Shown in pieces: positions 1 to 7,812 of a stretch of 19,143 nt of DNA. The stretch spans positions 1-19,143 of the forward strand of contig JAJPKI010000152.1 of assembly GCA_021323835.1 (NCBI GenBank). The letters are read 5' to 3'. A model generated the notes under the pieces. The model saw only the letters and a list, made by a program, of their open reading frames with translations, was not told the DNA's origin and made no database searches. The stretch's first letter is position 1. Every line of letters begins with the position of its first letter. Made by a program: the position numbers and the translations under genes. The DNA comes from Verrucomicrobiota bacterium (GTDB lineage Bacteria; Verrucomicrobiota; Verrucomicrobiia; Limisphaerales; UBA11358).

Positions 1-1367
1 AAGGGCACGCGGCATTTCTCACGCTCGAATTGATTCGCGAAAAAATGGCCGAAGAAAAAGATTTTATTCAGGCGCAAAATGAAACGAAATCCTGCTGCCA
101 TTTTACGACGCATACGCCGGTCGAAGCCGGCCACGACCGTTTCACGCCGGATTTGATGACGTTTGCGATGCAGCGCTATCTCGCGCAATTGCCCGTGCCA
201 TTTGAAGAAATTCTCGCGCTTGGCCGCGTTCATCCCGAAGATAAAGCGGAAACTTTCTGCATGACCGTGCTCGCGCTGAAAGTTTCGCGCGCGGCGAACG
301 GCGTCAGTGAATTGCACGGACAAATCAGCCGGCACATGTGGCAAAATCTTTATCCGGGCGTGCCGGAAGACAAAGTTCCCATCGGCCACATCACGAACGG
401 AATTCATTTGCTCGGCTGGATGAAAGGCAGCGTGCGGCAATTCTGGCGACGCAAATTGACGAACGGTCACAGCGGCGAAATGCCGAAAAAAATGGCCGAG
501 TGGAGCGCGCGCGCCGGCGAAGATTGGGCGGCGACGATTCATGAAACGGAATTCTGGCAGCGCATGATGGACCCGGAATTTTTGCCGGACGAAGAATTGT
601 GGGCGCTGCGCTACAAATTGCGCCGCGAGATGATTGAATTTGTCCGCCGCAAATTGCTCTATCAAAACCAGCGGCTTACGCCCGGCGATTTTATTAAGTT
701 CGACCATTTGCTGAATCCCGATGCGCTGACCATCGGCTTCGCGCGCCGCTTCGCTACTTACAAACGCGCGCCGTTGATTTTCCAGCAGTTCGAAAATATC
801 GTGAAGCTTGCGCACGACAAGCAGCGGCCGATTCAATTTGTTTTCGCCGGCAAAGCGCATCCGCGCGACGACGACGGCAAACGTTTCATCCAGCAAATTA
901 TTCATTTGAGCAAACACAGCGAACTCGCGGGCAGTTTGGTGTTCATCGAAAATTATGACATCCACGTCGCGCGACAAATGGTCGCCGGCTGCGACATTTG
1001 GCTGAACAATCCGCGTCGCCCGCTCGAAGCCAGCGGCACGAGCGGCATGAAAGCGAGTTGTCACGGCTGCATGAACATGAGCATTTTGGACGGCTGGTGG
1101 CGCGAAGGTTACGACGGCACGAACGGTTTTGCCATCGGCGACGATTCGCATCCGTCGAGCGTTGAGGAACAGGACCGCAAAGACAGCGCGAATCTTTACA
1201 AGACATTGACGGAGCAAGTGATTCCACTTTTTTACGACCGCGACGTTCACGGCGTTCCGCGCAAATGGCTGCAACGGATTCGCCGCACGATGATGACGCT
1301 TGTGCCGCAATTCACCACCGACCGCATGGTCAAGGAATACACGAACAAATATTATTTGGTGAAGTAA
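1..1367 (+). CDS. glgP: Alpha-glucan (glycogen) phosphorylase, 3' part, truncated by window start
   Basis: This GT35 enzyme releases glucose-1-phosphate from glycogen or maltodextrin using pyridoxal phosphate, in the cytoplasm. The first complete codon in frame is at base 3 and the reading opens with GHAAFLTLE, a conserved internal phosphorylase stretch, so the true start lies upstream of the window; the TTG at 30 is not a start. The PLP-lysine motif EASGTSGMK is plain, with the lysine codon at 1050-1052. Other family-typical stretches are GHITNGIH, GFARRFATYKRA and FVFAGKAHP. About 454 residues are visible, and the 'THTPVEAGHDRF' stretch fits the shorter bacterial alpha-glucan phosphorylase subtype (TIGR02094-like) rather than the long MalP/GlgP type; the subtype is from memory. 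The TAA at 1365-1367 abuts the stop of the convergent DUF1501 gene with no spacer. Confidence 0.95.
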   Translation, partial: GHAAFLTLELIREKMAEEKDFIQAQNETKSCCHFTTHTPVEAGHDRFTPDLMTFAMQRYLAQLPVPFEEILALGRVHPEDKAETFCMTVLALKVSRAANGVSELHGQISRHMWQNLYPGVPEDKVPIGHITNGIHLLGWMKGSVRQFWRRKLTNGHSGEMPKKMAEWSARAGEDWAATIHETEFWQRMMDPEFLPDEELWALRYKLRREMIEFVRRKLLYQNQRLTPGDFIKFDHLLNPDALTIGFARRFATYKRAPLIFQQFENIVKLAHDKQRPIQFVFAGKAHPRDDDGKRFIQQIIHLSKHSELAGSLVFIENYDIHVARQMVAGCDIWLNNPRRPLEASGTSGMKASCHGCMNMSILDGWWREGYDGTNGFAIGDDSHPSSVEEQDRKDSANLYKTLTEQVIPLFYDRDVHGVPRKWLQRIRRTMMTLVPQFTTDRMVKEYTNKYYLVK

Positions 1368-2687
1368 TCAGACCAATTGTAACGCTGGAAATTGTCTTCC
1401 TAAAATCGGCGCGCTTTTCGTCTTGAGCCATTGTTCCAAAACTCCGGCATAAACGCTGCGGAAGTCCACATTGTATTTTATGTCACCTTGAAATAAATCC
1501 TGCGGCGCGAGGCTTGGATATTTTCCAAGCAAACCCGCTTTTACTTTGTTGCCGATAACAAACATCGGCGCTGCCGCGCCGTGGTCGGTGCCGCCGTTGG
1601 CATTTTCAGAAACGCGCCGGCCAAATTCACTGAACGTCATCACGAGCACACGTTGCAAATTATTTTGCGCCTTCAAATCGTCTACGAACGCTTTCGTCGA
1701 ATCGCCCAAATCCTGCAGTAATTGTTTTTGACGATTCGCCTGTCCGGTATGCGTGTCGTAGCCGCCTTGCGAAACGTAATAAATGCGCGTCGGCAATCCG
1801 CCGCCGATGAGTTTGGCGACGAGCTTGAGTGAATTGGCGAGTTGCGAATTCGGATAAACGGCCTGATTCTGAACCTTGTCGGCGATGCCGCGAATTTTTT
1901 CTGAACTCATTTGCGCGTCGAGCGCGGTGCGTTCGATGAAATCCACCGCTTTGCCGCCGGTCATCGGCTGCGCAGCGGCGAGCATTCCGATTGTGCCGCC
2001 GGAATTGTCTTCGGCAACCATTCCGTTTGTGTCAACGCCGTTCAATTTTTCGTAGGTTGTTTCAATCTGTCCATTTGCCATGTAGCGATAGTTCGCCGGA
2101 TTGTTGAAACAAATGCCTTCCGGTGTTTTTGCGTAAAATGATTGCGGCAGTTGCTGGCCGATGACGACGCCAACCGTCGGGTCGGCGCCTTTGCAACAAC
2201 TGTCAAAGTAACGCCCGACCCAGCCATATTTTTCCGATTTGTCCGAGTCGCTTGCGGTTTGCCAGATTTCCGTCGAACGAAAATGTGAACGATTCGGATT
2301 TGGATAGCCGACACCTTGCACAACGGCAAGATGCCCGGCATCGTAAAGATTTTTGAATCCGCCCATCGCATTGTGAAATCCGATTTCGCCGTTCAATGGC
2401 AAAACATTTTGCGCGGAAAGGCCGATGGTCGGGCGCGCTTTGTGATAAAAATCATTTGCGTAAGGCACGACGGTGTTTAACCCGTCGTTGCCGCCGGCCA
2501 TTTGCAGCACGACGAGAATTGTGTCGTCCTTGCCGGTCACAATTTGCGTTGACGAATCGGCAGCTTCGGCCTGTAGCGCGGCAAATGTATTGGCGAGAAA
2601 TGCCGGAACCGTCCACGACAGCGCGCTGCCGAGCACGGTCGTGCGTAAAAATTGGCGGCGCGTTTGGAGAGTAATTTCGTTTTTCAT
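1368..2687 (-). CDS. DUF1501 family protein with Tat signal
   Basis: This is a 439-residue DUF1501 protein. The family's biochemical role is not settled; members are predicted to be exported and resemble the alkaline phosphatase/sulfatase fold. The N-terminus carries a twin-arginine signal (TRRQFLRTT, R10-R11, then a hydrophobic stretch ending near LANTFA), so export through Tat is expected. Family motifs are LQMAGGNDGLNTVVPY near the start and TFSEFGRRVSENANGGTDHG towards the end. I start it at the ATG at 2685-2687 because a GAGGTG Shine-Dalgarno lies just upstream (2691-2696) and the Tat motif then falls near residue 10; a longer reading to 2750 would overlap the DUF1800 gene and bury the signal. 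It sits 7 bases downstream of the DUF1800 stop, in one operon. The two families are routinely paired in Planctomycetota, Verrucomicrobiota and some Proteobacteria. Confidence 0.93.
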   Translation of the reverse strand: MKNEITLQTRRQFLRTTVLGSALSWTVPAFLANTFAALQAEAADSSTQIVTGKDDTILVVLQMAGGNDGLNTVVPYANDFYHKARPTIGLSAQNVLPLNGEIGFHNAMGGFKNLYDAGHLAVVQGVGYPNPNRSHFRSTEIWQTASDSDKSEKYGWVGRYFDSCCKGADPTVGVVIGQQLPQSFYAKTPEGICFNNPANYRYMANGQIETTYEKLNGVDTNGMVAEDNSGGTIGMLAAAQPMTGGKAVDFIERTALDAQMSSEKIRGIADKVQNQAVYPNSQLANSLKLVAKLIGGGLPTRIYYVSQGGYDTHTGQANRQKQLLQDLGDSTKAFVDDLKAQNNLQRVLVMTFSEFGRRVSENANGGTDHGAAAPMFVIGNKVKAGLLGKYPSLAPQDLFQGDIKYNVDFRSVYAGVLEQWLKTKSAPILGRQFPALQLV

Positions 2688-2690
2688 AAG

Positions 2691-2696
2691 CACCTC
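2691..2696 (-). promoter_or_regulatory. Shine-Dalgarno that sets the DUF1501 start
   Basis: On the minus strand GAGGTG lies here, with the GAGG core five bases before the ATG at 2687. It overlaps the TGA stop of the upstream DUF1800 gene (2695-2697), which suggests translational coupling. Clear Shine-Dalgarno sites are uncommon in this window, so this one is useful for choosing the start. Confidence 0.7.
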
Positions 2697-4194
2697 ATGC
2701 AACTTGGTAATCCGGCGTGGACATGACCAGGCGAATCGCCTGCAAAACATCGGCGTCGGCTAATTTGGTTTTTGGTTCGAGAAAATCATTGAGCGCTTTT
2801 TCCTGCTCGCCCGATAAATTCGTTTGGAGCAAACGCTTTTCAATTGCGGCGACCAGTAATTTTTTGTCCATGCGTTCTTCGGGCGTGAGAATTTTTTCTG
2901 CGTCCACGCCGCCGATGTGAATTCGTTGCGCAATTTTTTCCAATTTTTGCCCGCCGGCACCGCCTTGCTTGCGTGCGAAATCTTCCGGCGACATTTGTTG
3001 CGCAGTCCCCTGAACAATTGTCACGGAATCGTTGTAGCGCGTCAGCAGCGTGTTCGTGGTAATCCAGCTCATGCCGCCGTCCCAGCCTTTGACATTTGGC
3101 GGCGCAAATAAATCCTGGCCAAGCGAGCGCAACATTGCCGACGAAAGAAATGGCGGTGGCAAATCGGTTTCAAGCATTCGTGTCGAGCCAACGAGCCATT
3201 GAGTTGGACTTTTGACCTGGTTGCGAATCACGGATGTATCATAAAATTCTTCACTGCGAAACATCACGCGCAGCATCGGCTTGAAATTATTTCCGTTTGA
3301 ACGAAAAACTTCGGCGAGTGCGTCGTTCAATGGCGGCGACGGCATTTGTCCGGCGAAGAAATTCCAAATTTTTGCCGTGATAAATCTGGCTGCTTGCGGT
3401 TGTTTGACGATGAGCGCCAGAAAGTCGTCGCCATCAAAATCTCCGGTTTCTCCGAAAATGGTTTTCGGGCCGATATCATGAAAAAATGGGCGAAAAATAA
3501 ATGTTTGCTCCAGCGGGCTATAGGACCAACCGGTCAACGCGCGCGCGGCTTCGGTGATGTCGTGCTCGGTGTAATGACCTTCGCCGAGTGAAAACAATTC
3601 CATGACTTCGCGCGCAAAATTTTCGTTCGGATGTTCCTTGCGGCTTTGCGCCTGGTCAAGCCACACGAGCATGGCGGGGTCTTTGCCGATGACTTTGAGC
3701 ATCTCGAGCCAATTGCCAGTCGCATAATCGCGAAAACTCTGGTTCTGCCGCCACATCATGTAAGCCGAATTCGGCGACTGCCGAACTTTCTCAATGCTCG
3801 TGGCAAAATGTCCGTGCCAAAATAAAACCATTTTTTCAAGAAACGGCCGCGGCCCTTTGGCCATCCGGTCGAGCCACCAGCCGCGCAATTCATTGATTCG
3901 CTGCGCTTGCAATTGATTTTCCTGTTGCCTGAGCGTCTGTGCTTCTTGCGGCGTGGCGGCATTTTTGATGGCCAACCGCAATTTTTCCAAACGGTCGGGC
4001 TGCGGATGGTCCCAACTCGGATTCGGCGTCGGGTCGGGAATTTTTTCGTAATCGAGAAAGGAAGAAACGGCTTTGTCGTGGTCGAGCGCGGCAAGTTTTT
4101 GGATTTCCGCCGGTGGCCCTCCAAATCCCGCGCGGTTCAACAAATGCGCCGCGGTTTCGGAATTCCAGCGGTCGCTTGAGAGCGGCTTTAACAT
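2695..4194 (-). CDS. DUF1800 family protein
   Basis: This 499-residue DUF1800 protein has no established biochemical function. Family signatures are strong: HLLNRAGFG near residue 20, WWLDRM followed by EKMVLFWHGHFATS, ENFAREVMELFSLGEGHYTEHDITEAAR-type text in the middle, and LTGWS; the C-terminal part contains LGQDLFAPPNVKGWDGG. No signal peptide is visible, which is usual for this partner of DUF1501. It is the first gene of the pair; its TGA falls 7 bases before the DUF1501 ATG. It is transcribed divergently from the histidinol-phosphatase gene, with a 106-base interval between the two starts. An AGGA lies about 12 bases upstream of the ATG, which is far for a Shine-Dalgarno. Family assignment is firm; the physiological role is unknown. 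Confidence 0.93.
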   Translation of the reverse strand: MLKPLSSDRWNSETAAHLLNRAGFGGPPAEIQKLAALDHDKAVSSFLDYEKIPDPTPNPSWDHPQPDRLEKLRLAIKNAATPQEAQTLRQQENQLQAQRINELRGWWLDRMAKGPRPFLEKMVLFWHGHFATSIEKVRQSPNSAYMMWRQNQSFRDYATGNWLEMLKVIGKDPAMLVWLDQAQSRKEHPNENFAREVMELFSLGEGHYTEHDITEAARALTGWSYSPLEQTFIFRPFFHDIGPKTIFGETGDFDGDDFLALIVKQPQAARFITAKIWNFFAGQMPSPPLNDALAEVFRSNGNNFKPMLRVMFRSEEFYDTSVIRNQVKSPTQWLVGSTRMLETDLPPPFLSSAMLRSLGQDLFAPPNVKGWDGGMSWITTNTLLTRYNDSVTIVQGTAQQMSPEDFARKQGGAGGQKLEKIAQRIHIGGVDAEKILTPEERMDKKLLVAAIEKRLLQTNLSGEQEKALNDFLEPKTKLADADVLQAIRLVMSTPDYQVA

Positions 4195-4279
4195 ACGACT
4201 TACGACTTTCCTGTTTAGACGGAAAAATTTCGCACAGGTTTCAATTTCAGCAAAAAAAATTTATTCGACACCTGCGCTC

Positions 4280-4300
4280 CAACTTTCAACACTCAACGAA
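4280..4300 (+). repeat. Degenerate CAACTTT heptad repeat abutting the hisJ start
   Basis: Three heptads in exact 7-base phase, CAACTTT, CAACACT and CAACGAA, run directly into the ATG at 4301. The same CAACTTT unit forms a cleaner array upstream of plsY (9593-9619, opposite strand). No ordinary Shine-Dalgarno is present before this gene. Confidence 0.5.
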
Positions 4301-5101
4301 ATGAGTTTGCCCGCCGATTATCACATGCACACGCCGCTGTGCCGCCACGCCGTCGGCGAACCGGACGAATACGCGCGGCGCGCGCTGGAAATCGGTTTGA
4401 CGGAAATCGGTTTCTCCGACCATTCGCCGATGCGACAGGATAATTTTGATAATTGGCGCATGAATTTTTCACAATTGGATGAATACGTTGAAAAAGTCCG
4501 CCGCACGCAAAAAAATTTTCCGCAACTGACCATCCGCCTTGCGCTCGAAGTGGATTTTATTCCCGGCCACGAAGATTGGATTCGCGAATTGGCCGCGCGG
4601 CATCCGTGGGATTATTTCATCGGCAGTGTGCATTACGTTTCCGATTCATGGGCGATTGACGACCCGCAAAAATTGTCCGAATGGAAAAATCGCGATTCGT
4701 TTGAAGTCTGGCGAATTTGTTTCGAGCGATTGACCAAAGCCGCAGAATCGAAATTATTTGAAATCATCGGGCACGCCGATTTGCCGAAAAAATTCGGACA
4801 CAAGCCGCCGGACAATTACACGAAACTTTTTGAACCATTTCTCGACGCCGCAAAAAAATCCGGCTGCACACTCGACGTGAACACCGCCGGTTTGCGCAAA
4901 GATTGCAAAGAGATTTATCCAAGCCGCGAAATTTTGAAATTGGCATTTGAAAAAGGCGTGCCCATCACATTTGGTTCTGACGCGCATGCGCCAGACGAGG
5001 TCGGAATGAATTTTGCCGAAGCAATTCAACTCGCGCGCGGCGTCGGCTACAAAGAATTTTGCCGGTTTGAAAAACGCCAACGCACTCTTGAGAAATTTTA
5101 A
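4301..5101 (+). CDS. hisJ: Histidinol-phosphatase, PHP (HisJ/HisK) type
   Basis: This predicted 266-residue PHP-family phosphatase would hydrolyse histidinol phosphate to histidinol, the penultimate step of histidine synthesis, in the cytoplasm. The metal-binding set is complete: HMH (H8, H10), SDH (D40-H41), the glutamate of LALEVD (E83), GSVHYV (H111), IGHADL, and a C-terminal GSDAHAP. Length is normal for the family. I use the ATG at 4301 because HxH then sits near the N-terminus as usual; the open frame continues upstream to 4073, but that would overlap the DUF1800 coding start and adds sequence unlike the family. The stop TAA and the next ATG share one base (TAATG at 5099-5103), so the following membrane-protein gene is probably translationally coupled. 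No other his gene is in view. Other PHP phosphoesterases are possible, but the motif set fits HisJ best. Confidence 0.9.
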   Translation: MSLPADYHMHTPLCRHAVGEPDEYARRALEIGLTEIGFSDHSPMRQDNFDNWRMNFSQLDEYVEKVRRTQKNFPQLTIRLALEVDFIPGHEDWIRELAARHPWDYFIGSVHYVSDSWAIDDPQKLSEWKNRDSFEVWRICFERLTKAAESKLFEIIGHADLPKKFGHKPPDNYTKLFEPFLDAAKKSGCTLDVNTAGLRKDCKEIYPSREILKLAFEKGVPITFGSDAHAPDEVGMNFAEAIQLARGVGYKEFCRFEKRQRTLEKF

Positions 5102-6711
5102 TGGCGTCGCCGACTTCCAAAAAATCCGTTGCTTTGATTTGCGTCGCACTTGCGCTCGTGACATTTGCGCTTTATTTCCCGATGCTGCATCACGACTTCA
5201 TCATTCTCGATGACGAAGCTTACATCACGGGAAATCCGCACGTCACGACGGGTTTAAATTCTACGAATATTGCCTGGGCGTTTAAGAGCGGCGAGCAGGC
5301 GAATTGGCATCCGCTGACATGGATTTCGCACCAAGCTGATTGCTCGATGTTCGGACTCAACGCTGGCGAACACCATTTAATCAATTTACTGTTTCACATC
5401 GCAAATTCACTCTTGTTGTTTGTTTGGCTCAAAAATTTGACGGGAACAATCTGGCGCAGCGCATTTGTCGCTGCGGCATTTGCATGGCATCCATTGCACG
5501 TGGAATCCGTCGCGTGGGCGGCGGAGCGCAAAGATGTTTTAAGCGCATTTTTCTGGATGCTGACTTTGATTGCGTGGACACCTTATGCGCGGCAAAAAAA
5601 TCTCACGGCATATTTCGTTGCGCTAATTTTATTTGCGTGCGGTTTGATGTCCAAGCCGATGGTCGTGACGCTGCCATGCGTTTTGCTTTTGTTGGATTTC
5701 TGGCCGCTGGAGCGACTCAAGATTCAGCGTTCAGAGTTCCGGGTTAAAATCATTTCCAAATTGGTTTTGGAGAAAATTCCATTTTTCGTCCTCGCTGCTG
5801 CTGGAAGCGTCATTACTTTTCTTGTCCAAAAAAATGGTGGCGCAGTCTGGTCGGAAAATTTTGGAATGCGAATCGAAAATGCCTTGCTTGCCTACGTCCG
5901 GTATATTTCAAAAATTTTCTGGCCGCAGGATTTGGCGATTATTTATTCCTATCCGAAAAATTGGCCGCTTATTTTTCTTATCAGCGCCGCGCTTCTTCTG
6001 CTGGCATGGACGACATTGTGCATTTATCGCGCGCGGCAAAATCCATATTTGCTTTTTGGCTGGCTTTGGTTTCTTGGCGTTCTTGTGCCGACGATTGGCA
6101 TCATCCAAGTCGGCGCGGCTTCCATGGCCGACCGTTACACATATTTGCCAAGCATCGGAATTTTCATTCTCGTCGCCTGGGGCGCGAATGATTTGCTGAA
6201 TCGCTGGCCGGAACGAAAAAGGTTTTTGCCGGTTGCTGCTGCCATCGCTCTCGCCGGTTGTATTGGTGTCACGACGATTCAACTCAATTATTGGCGTAGT
6301 GACATTTCACTTTTTTATCACACGGTTGCCGTGACAACCGGCAATTACGCCGCGGAAAATTTGCTCGGCACTTCTTATCAAGACGCCGGCGACAATGTCC
6401 GTGCGCTGGTTTGCTACCAAAATTCCGTCAATGACGAACCGCGCTTTCCGCAATCACAATTCCGTTTGGCAATGTGCCTTTTTTCTTTTGGCCGCAATAC
6501 CGAAGCGGTTGAACATTTGCGCGCCGCCGCCGAATTGGAAAAAAACGATGCGCAAATCCAATTCGATTTGGGAAGAATTTTTTTGCAGCACAACGATTTC
6601 GTTGATGCAGCCAAAGGATTTCATGCTGCGCTCGCCGTCAAACCGGATTTTTCCGAAGCGCAAAAGCAATTGGATTTGCTCAAAACCAATTCCGTTACGA
6701 CGCCAAAATAA
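5101..6711 (+). CDS. TMTC-like polytopic membrane protein with C-terminal TPRs
   Basis: This 536-residue protein has an N-terminal membrane segment (about 10-28), an LDDEAY acidic pair just after it (D37-D38), the WHPLTWISHQADCSMFGLN and HHLINLLFHIANSLLL stretches, several more hydrophobic helices to about residue 390, and three to four TPR units from about 413 to 525. This layout matches a common bacterial family resembling the eukaryotic TMTC proteins, which are GT-C O-mannosyltransferases with TPRs. The acidic pair after helix 1 is where GT-C enzymes keep catalytic or metal-binding acids. A role as a lipid-linked sugar transferase at the inner membrane is therefore an inference; the bacterial proteins are uncharacterised as far as I know. 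It overlaps hisJ by one base and precedes the cupin gene by 3 bases. Confidence 0.8.
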   Translation: MASPTSKKSVALICVALALVTFALYFPMLHHDFIILDDEAYITGNPHVTTGLNSTNIAWAFKSGEQANWHPLTWISHQADCSMFGLNAGEHHLINLLFHIANSLLLFVWLKNLTGTIWRSAFVAAAFAWHPLHVESVAWAAERKDVLSAFFWMLTLIAWTPYARQKNLTAYFVALILFACGLMSKPMVVTLPCVLLLLDFWPLERLKIQRSEFRVKIISKLVLEKIPFFVLAAAGSVITFLVQKNGGAVWSENFGMRIENALLAYVRYISKIFWPQDLAIIYSYPKNWPLIFLISAALLLLAWTTLCIYRARQNPYLLFGWLWFLGVLVPTIGIIQVGAASMADRYTYLPSIGIFILVAWGANDLLNRWPERKRFLPVAAAIALAGCIGVTTIQLNYWRSDISLFYHTVAVTTGNYAAENLLGTSYQDAGDNVRALVCYQNSVNDEPRFPQSQFRLAMCLFSFGRNTEAVEHLRAAAELEKNDAQIQFDLGRIFLQHNDFVDAAKGFHAALAVKPDFSEAQKQLDLLKTNSVTTPK

Positions 6712-6714
6712 TTT

Positions 6715-7080
6715 ATGGACATCAAAAATCTCGCCGACATTCCGGCATTTATTACGAAGGACGGCTCGGAAATTCGTGAGCTGCTGGCGTATCGTAATTC
6801 TGAAATCCGCAATCAAAGTCTTGCCGAAGCGCGATTGCCCGTCGGCGCGAGCACGCAGGAACATTTTCATCCGAAAGCCGAGGAAATTTATTTTATCACG
6901 CACGGCAGCGGCCGGATGAAAATTGAAAATGAATTTCGCGACGTAAAAGTTGGTGACGCCATTGCGATTCCGCCGGGAAGGAAACACAAACTTTGGAACA
7001 CCGGCGCCGAAACGCTTCATCTGCTTTGCTGCTGCGCGCCGGCTTACGAGGACAGCGACACGGTCATCACAGAGAAATGA
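6715..7080 (+). CDS. Small single-domain cupin protein
   Basis: This 121-residue protein is a Cupin_2-type single beta-barrel. Cupin motif 1 reads EHFHPKAEEIYFITHGSG (H50, H52 and the glutamates at 56-57 as metal ligands) and motif 2 reads GDAIAIPPGRKHKLWN (H91). It probably binds a divalent metal and could act as a sugar or keto-acid isomerase, a dioxygenase or a small-molecule sensor; the sequence does not decide. There is a CCC run near the C-terminus (LLCCCAP), unusual for a cytoplasmic cupin and worth noting as possible redox or extra metal-binding cysteines. The gene starts 3 bases after the stop of the TPR membrane-protein gene and is 44 bases ahead of thrH, so it is probably co-transcribed with both. 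Confidence 0.88.
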   Translation: MDIKNLADIPAFITKDGSEIRELLAYRNSEIRNQSLAEARLPVGASTQEHFHPKAEEIYFITHGSGRMKIENEFRDVKVGDAIAIPPGRKHKLWNTGAETLHLLCCCAPAYEDSDTVITEK

Positions 7081-7124
7081 GCCGCGTGCTCGACAGCGCG
7101 GTTCAATTTTGAAAAACTGCTTGC

Positions 7125-7730
7125 GTGAAACAATCAATCGTCACCCTCGACATGGAAGGCGTGCTCACGCCGGAAATCTGGATTGCCGTCGCCGAGAAAA
7201 CAAAAATTCCCGAACTGCGCCGCACAACGCGCGACGAACCGGATTACGACAAACTCATGCGCGGGCGATTGGAAATTCTCGGCAAACATCAAATCAAATT
7301 GTCCGACATCCAAAATGTCATCGGCACGCTTCAGCCGTTGCCCGGCGCAAAAGAATTTTTGGATGAACTGCGTTCAATTGTTCAAACTATAATTCTTTCC
7401 GACACGTTCGAGCAATTCGCGCAACCGTTGATGCGGCAATTGAACTGGCCGACGCTGCTTTGCCATCGGCTCATCGTCGAGAACGACCGCATCCTGGATT
7501 ATCAATTGCGACAGCCGGACCAGAAACGAAAAGCCGTCGCAGCGTTGAGGTCGTTGAATTATCAAGTCATTTCTGCCGGCGATTCCTACAACGACACGGG
7601 AATGTTGTGCGAAGCCGACGAGGGCTATTTGATTCACGCGCCGGAAAATGTGAAGCGCGATTTTCCGCAATTGAAAGTTGTCGAATCACTATCCGATTTG
7701 TTGAAAGCAATTAAAGCGGAACTGAAATGA
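7125..7730 (+). CDS. thrH: ThrH-type phosphoserine phosphatase / homoserine phosphotransferase
   Basis: This 201-residue HAD-superfamily protein strongly resembles Pseudomonas ThrH, which dephosphorylates phosphoserine and can pass the phosphate to homoserine. The first HAD motif is LDMEGVLTPEIW (D9 nucleophile, E11, the DxE form usual for ThrH), followed by AEKT, TTRDEPDYDKLM, ILSDTFEQFAQPLMRQL, PTLLCHRL, YQLRQPDQKRKAV and AGDSYNDTGML (motif IV). The start codon is GTG at 7125, which puts the motif at the usual distance from the N-terminus. No clear Shine-Dalgarno is seen. It closes the plus-strand group begun by hisJ; together these suggest serine and histidine synthesis functions around an uncharacterised membrane protein. 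The convergent gpsA stop lies 82 bases downstream, with an inverted repeat between. Confidence 0.92.
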   Translation: MKQSIVTLDMEGVLTPEIWIAVAEKTKIPELRRTTRDEPDYDKLMRGRLEILGKHQIKLSDIQNVIGTLQPLPGAKEFLDELRSIVQTIILSDTFEQFAQPLMRQLNWPTLLCHRLIVENDRILDYQLRQPDQKRKAVAALRSLNYQVISAGDSYNDTGMLCEADEGYLIHAPENVKRDFPQLKVVESLSDLLKAIKAELK

Positions 7731-7741
7731 TGCAGAAAACT

Positions 7742-7809
7742 TTTACGCGAATTGCACAAATTTTCGCTAATTGATTTGAATTCGTGTTAATTCGCGAAAT
7801 TAGCGTAAA
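7742..7809. repeat. Imperfect inverted repeat between convergent thrH and gpsA
   Basis: The outer arms TTTACGC (7742-7748) and GCGTAAA (7803-7809) are perfect. Each is followed inward, after one unpaired base, by AATT, and a second nested pairing, TTTCGC with GCGAAA, lies inside. The right half also reads as 10-11-base near-repeats of the form AATTCGTGTT, AATTCGCGAA, ATTAGCGTAA. It fills the only spacer between two convergent genes, so a bidirectional terminator is possible, but there is no long T-tract and a dispersed extragenic repeat fits equally well. Confidence 0.5.
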
Positions 7810-7812
7810 GTC

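Noticed and set aside
30..32. TTG as start of the phosphorylase gene
   Set aside because: Coding continues upstream in frame with GHAAFLTLE, so the gene is simply cut by the window edge.
4073..4300. Longer N-terminus for the histidinol-phosphatase
   Set aside because: The extra part is antisense to DUF1800 coding sequence and the PHP fold begins directly at ATG 4301.
7082..7101. CCGCG / CGCGG hairpin between the cupin gene and thrH
   Set aside because: A five-pair stem with a 10-base loop and no real T-tract is too weak to call a terminator.
6454..7137. Antisense open frame (227 codons) across the TPR gene end, cupin and thrH start
   Set aside because: It crosses three well-supported genes on the other strand and has no recognisable domain.
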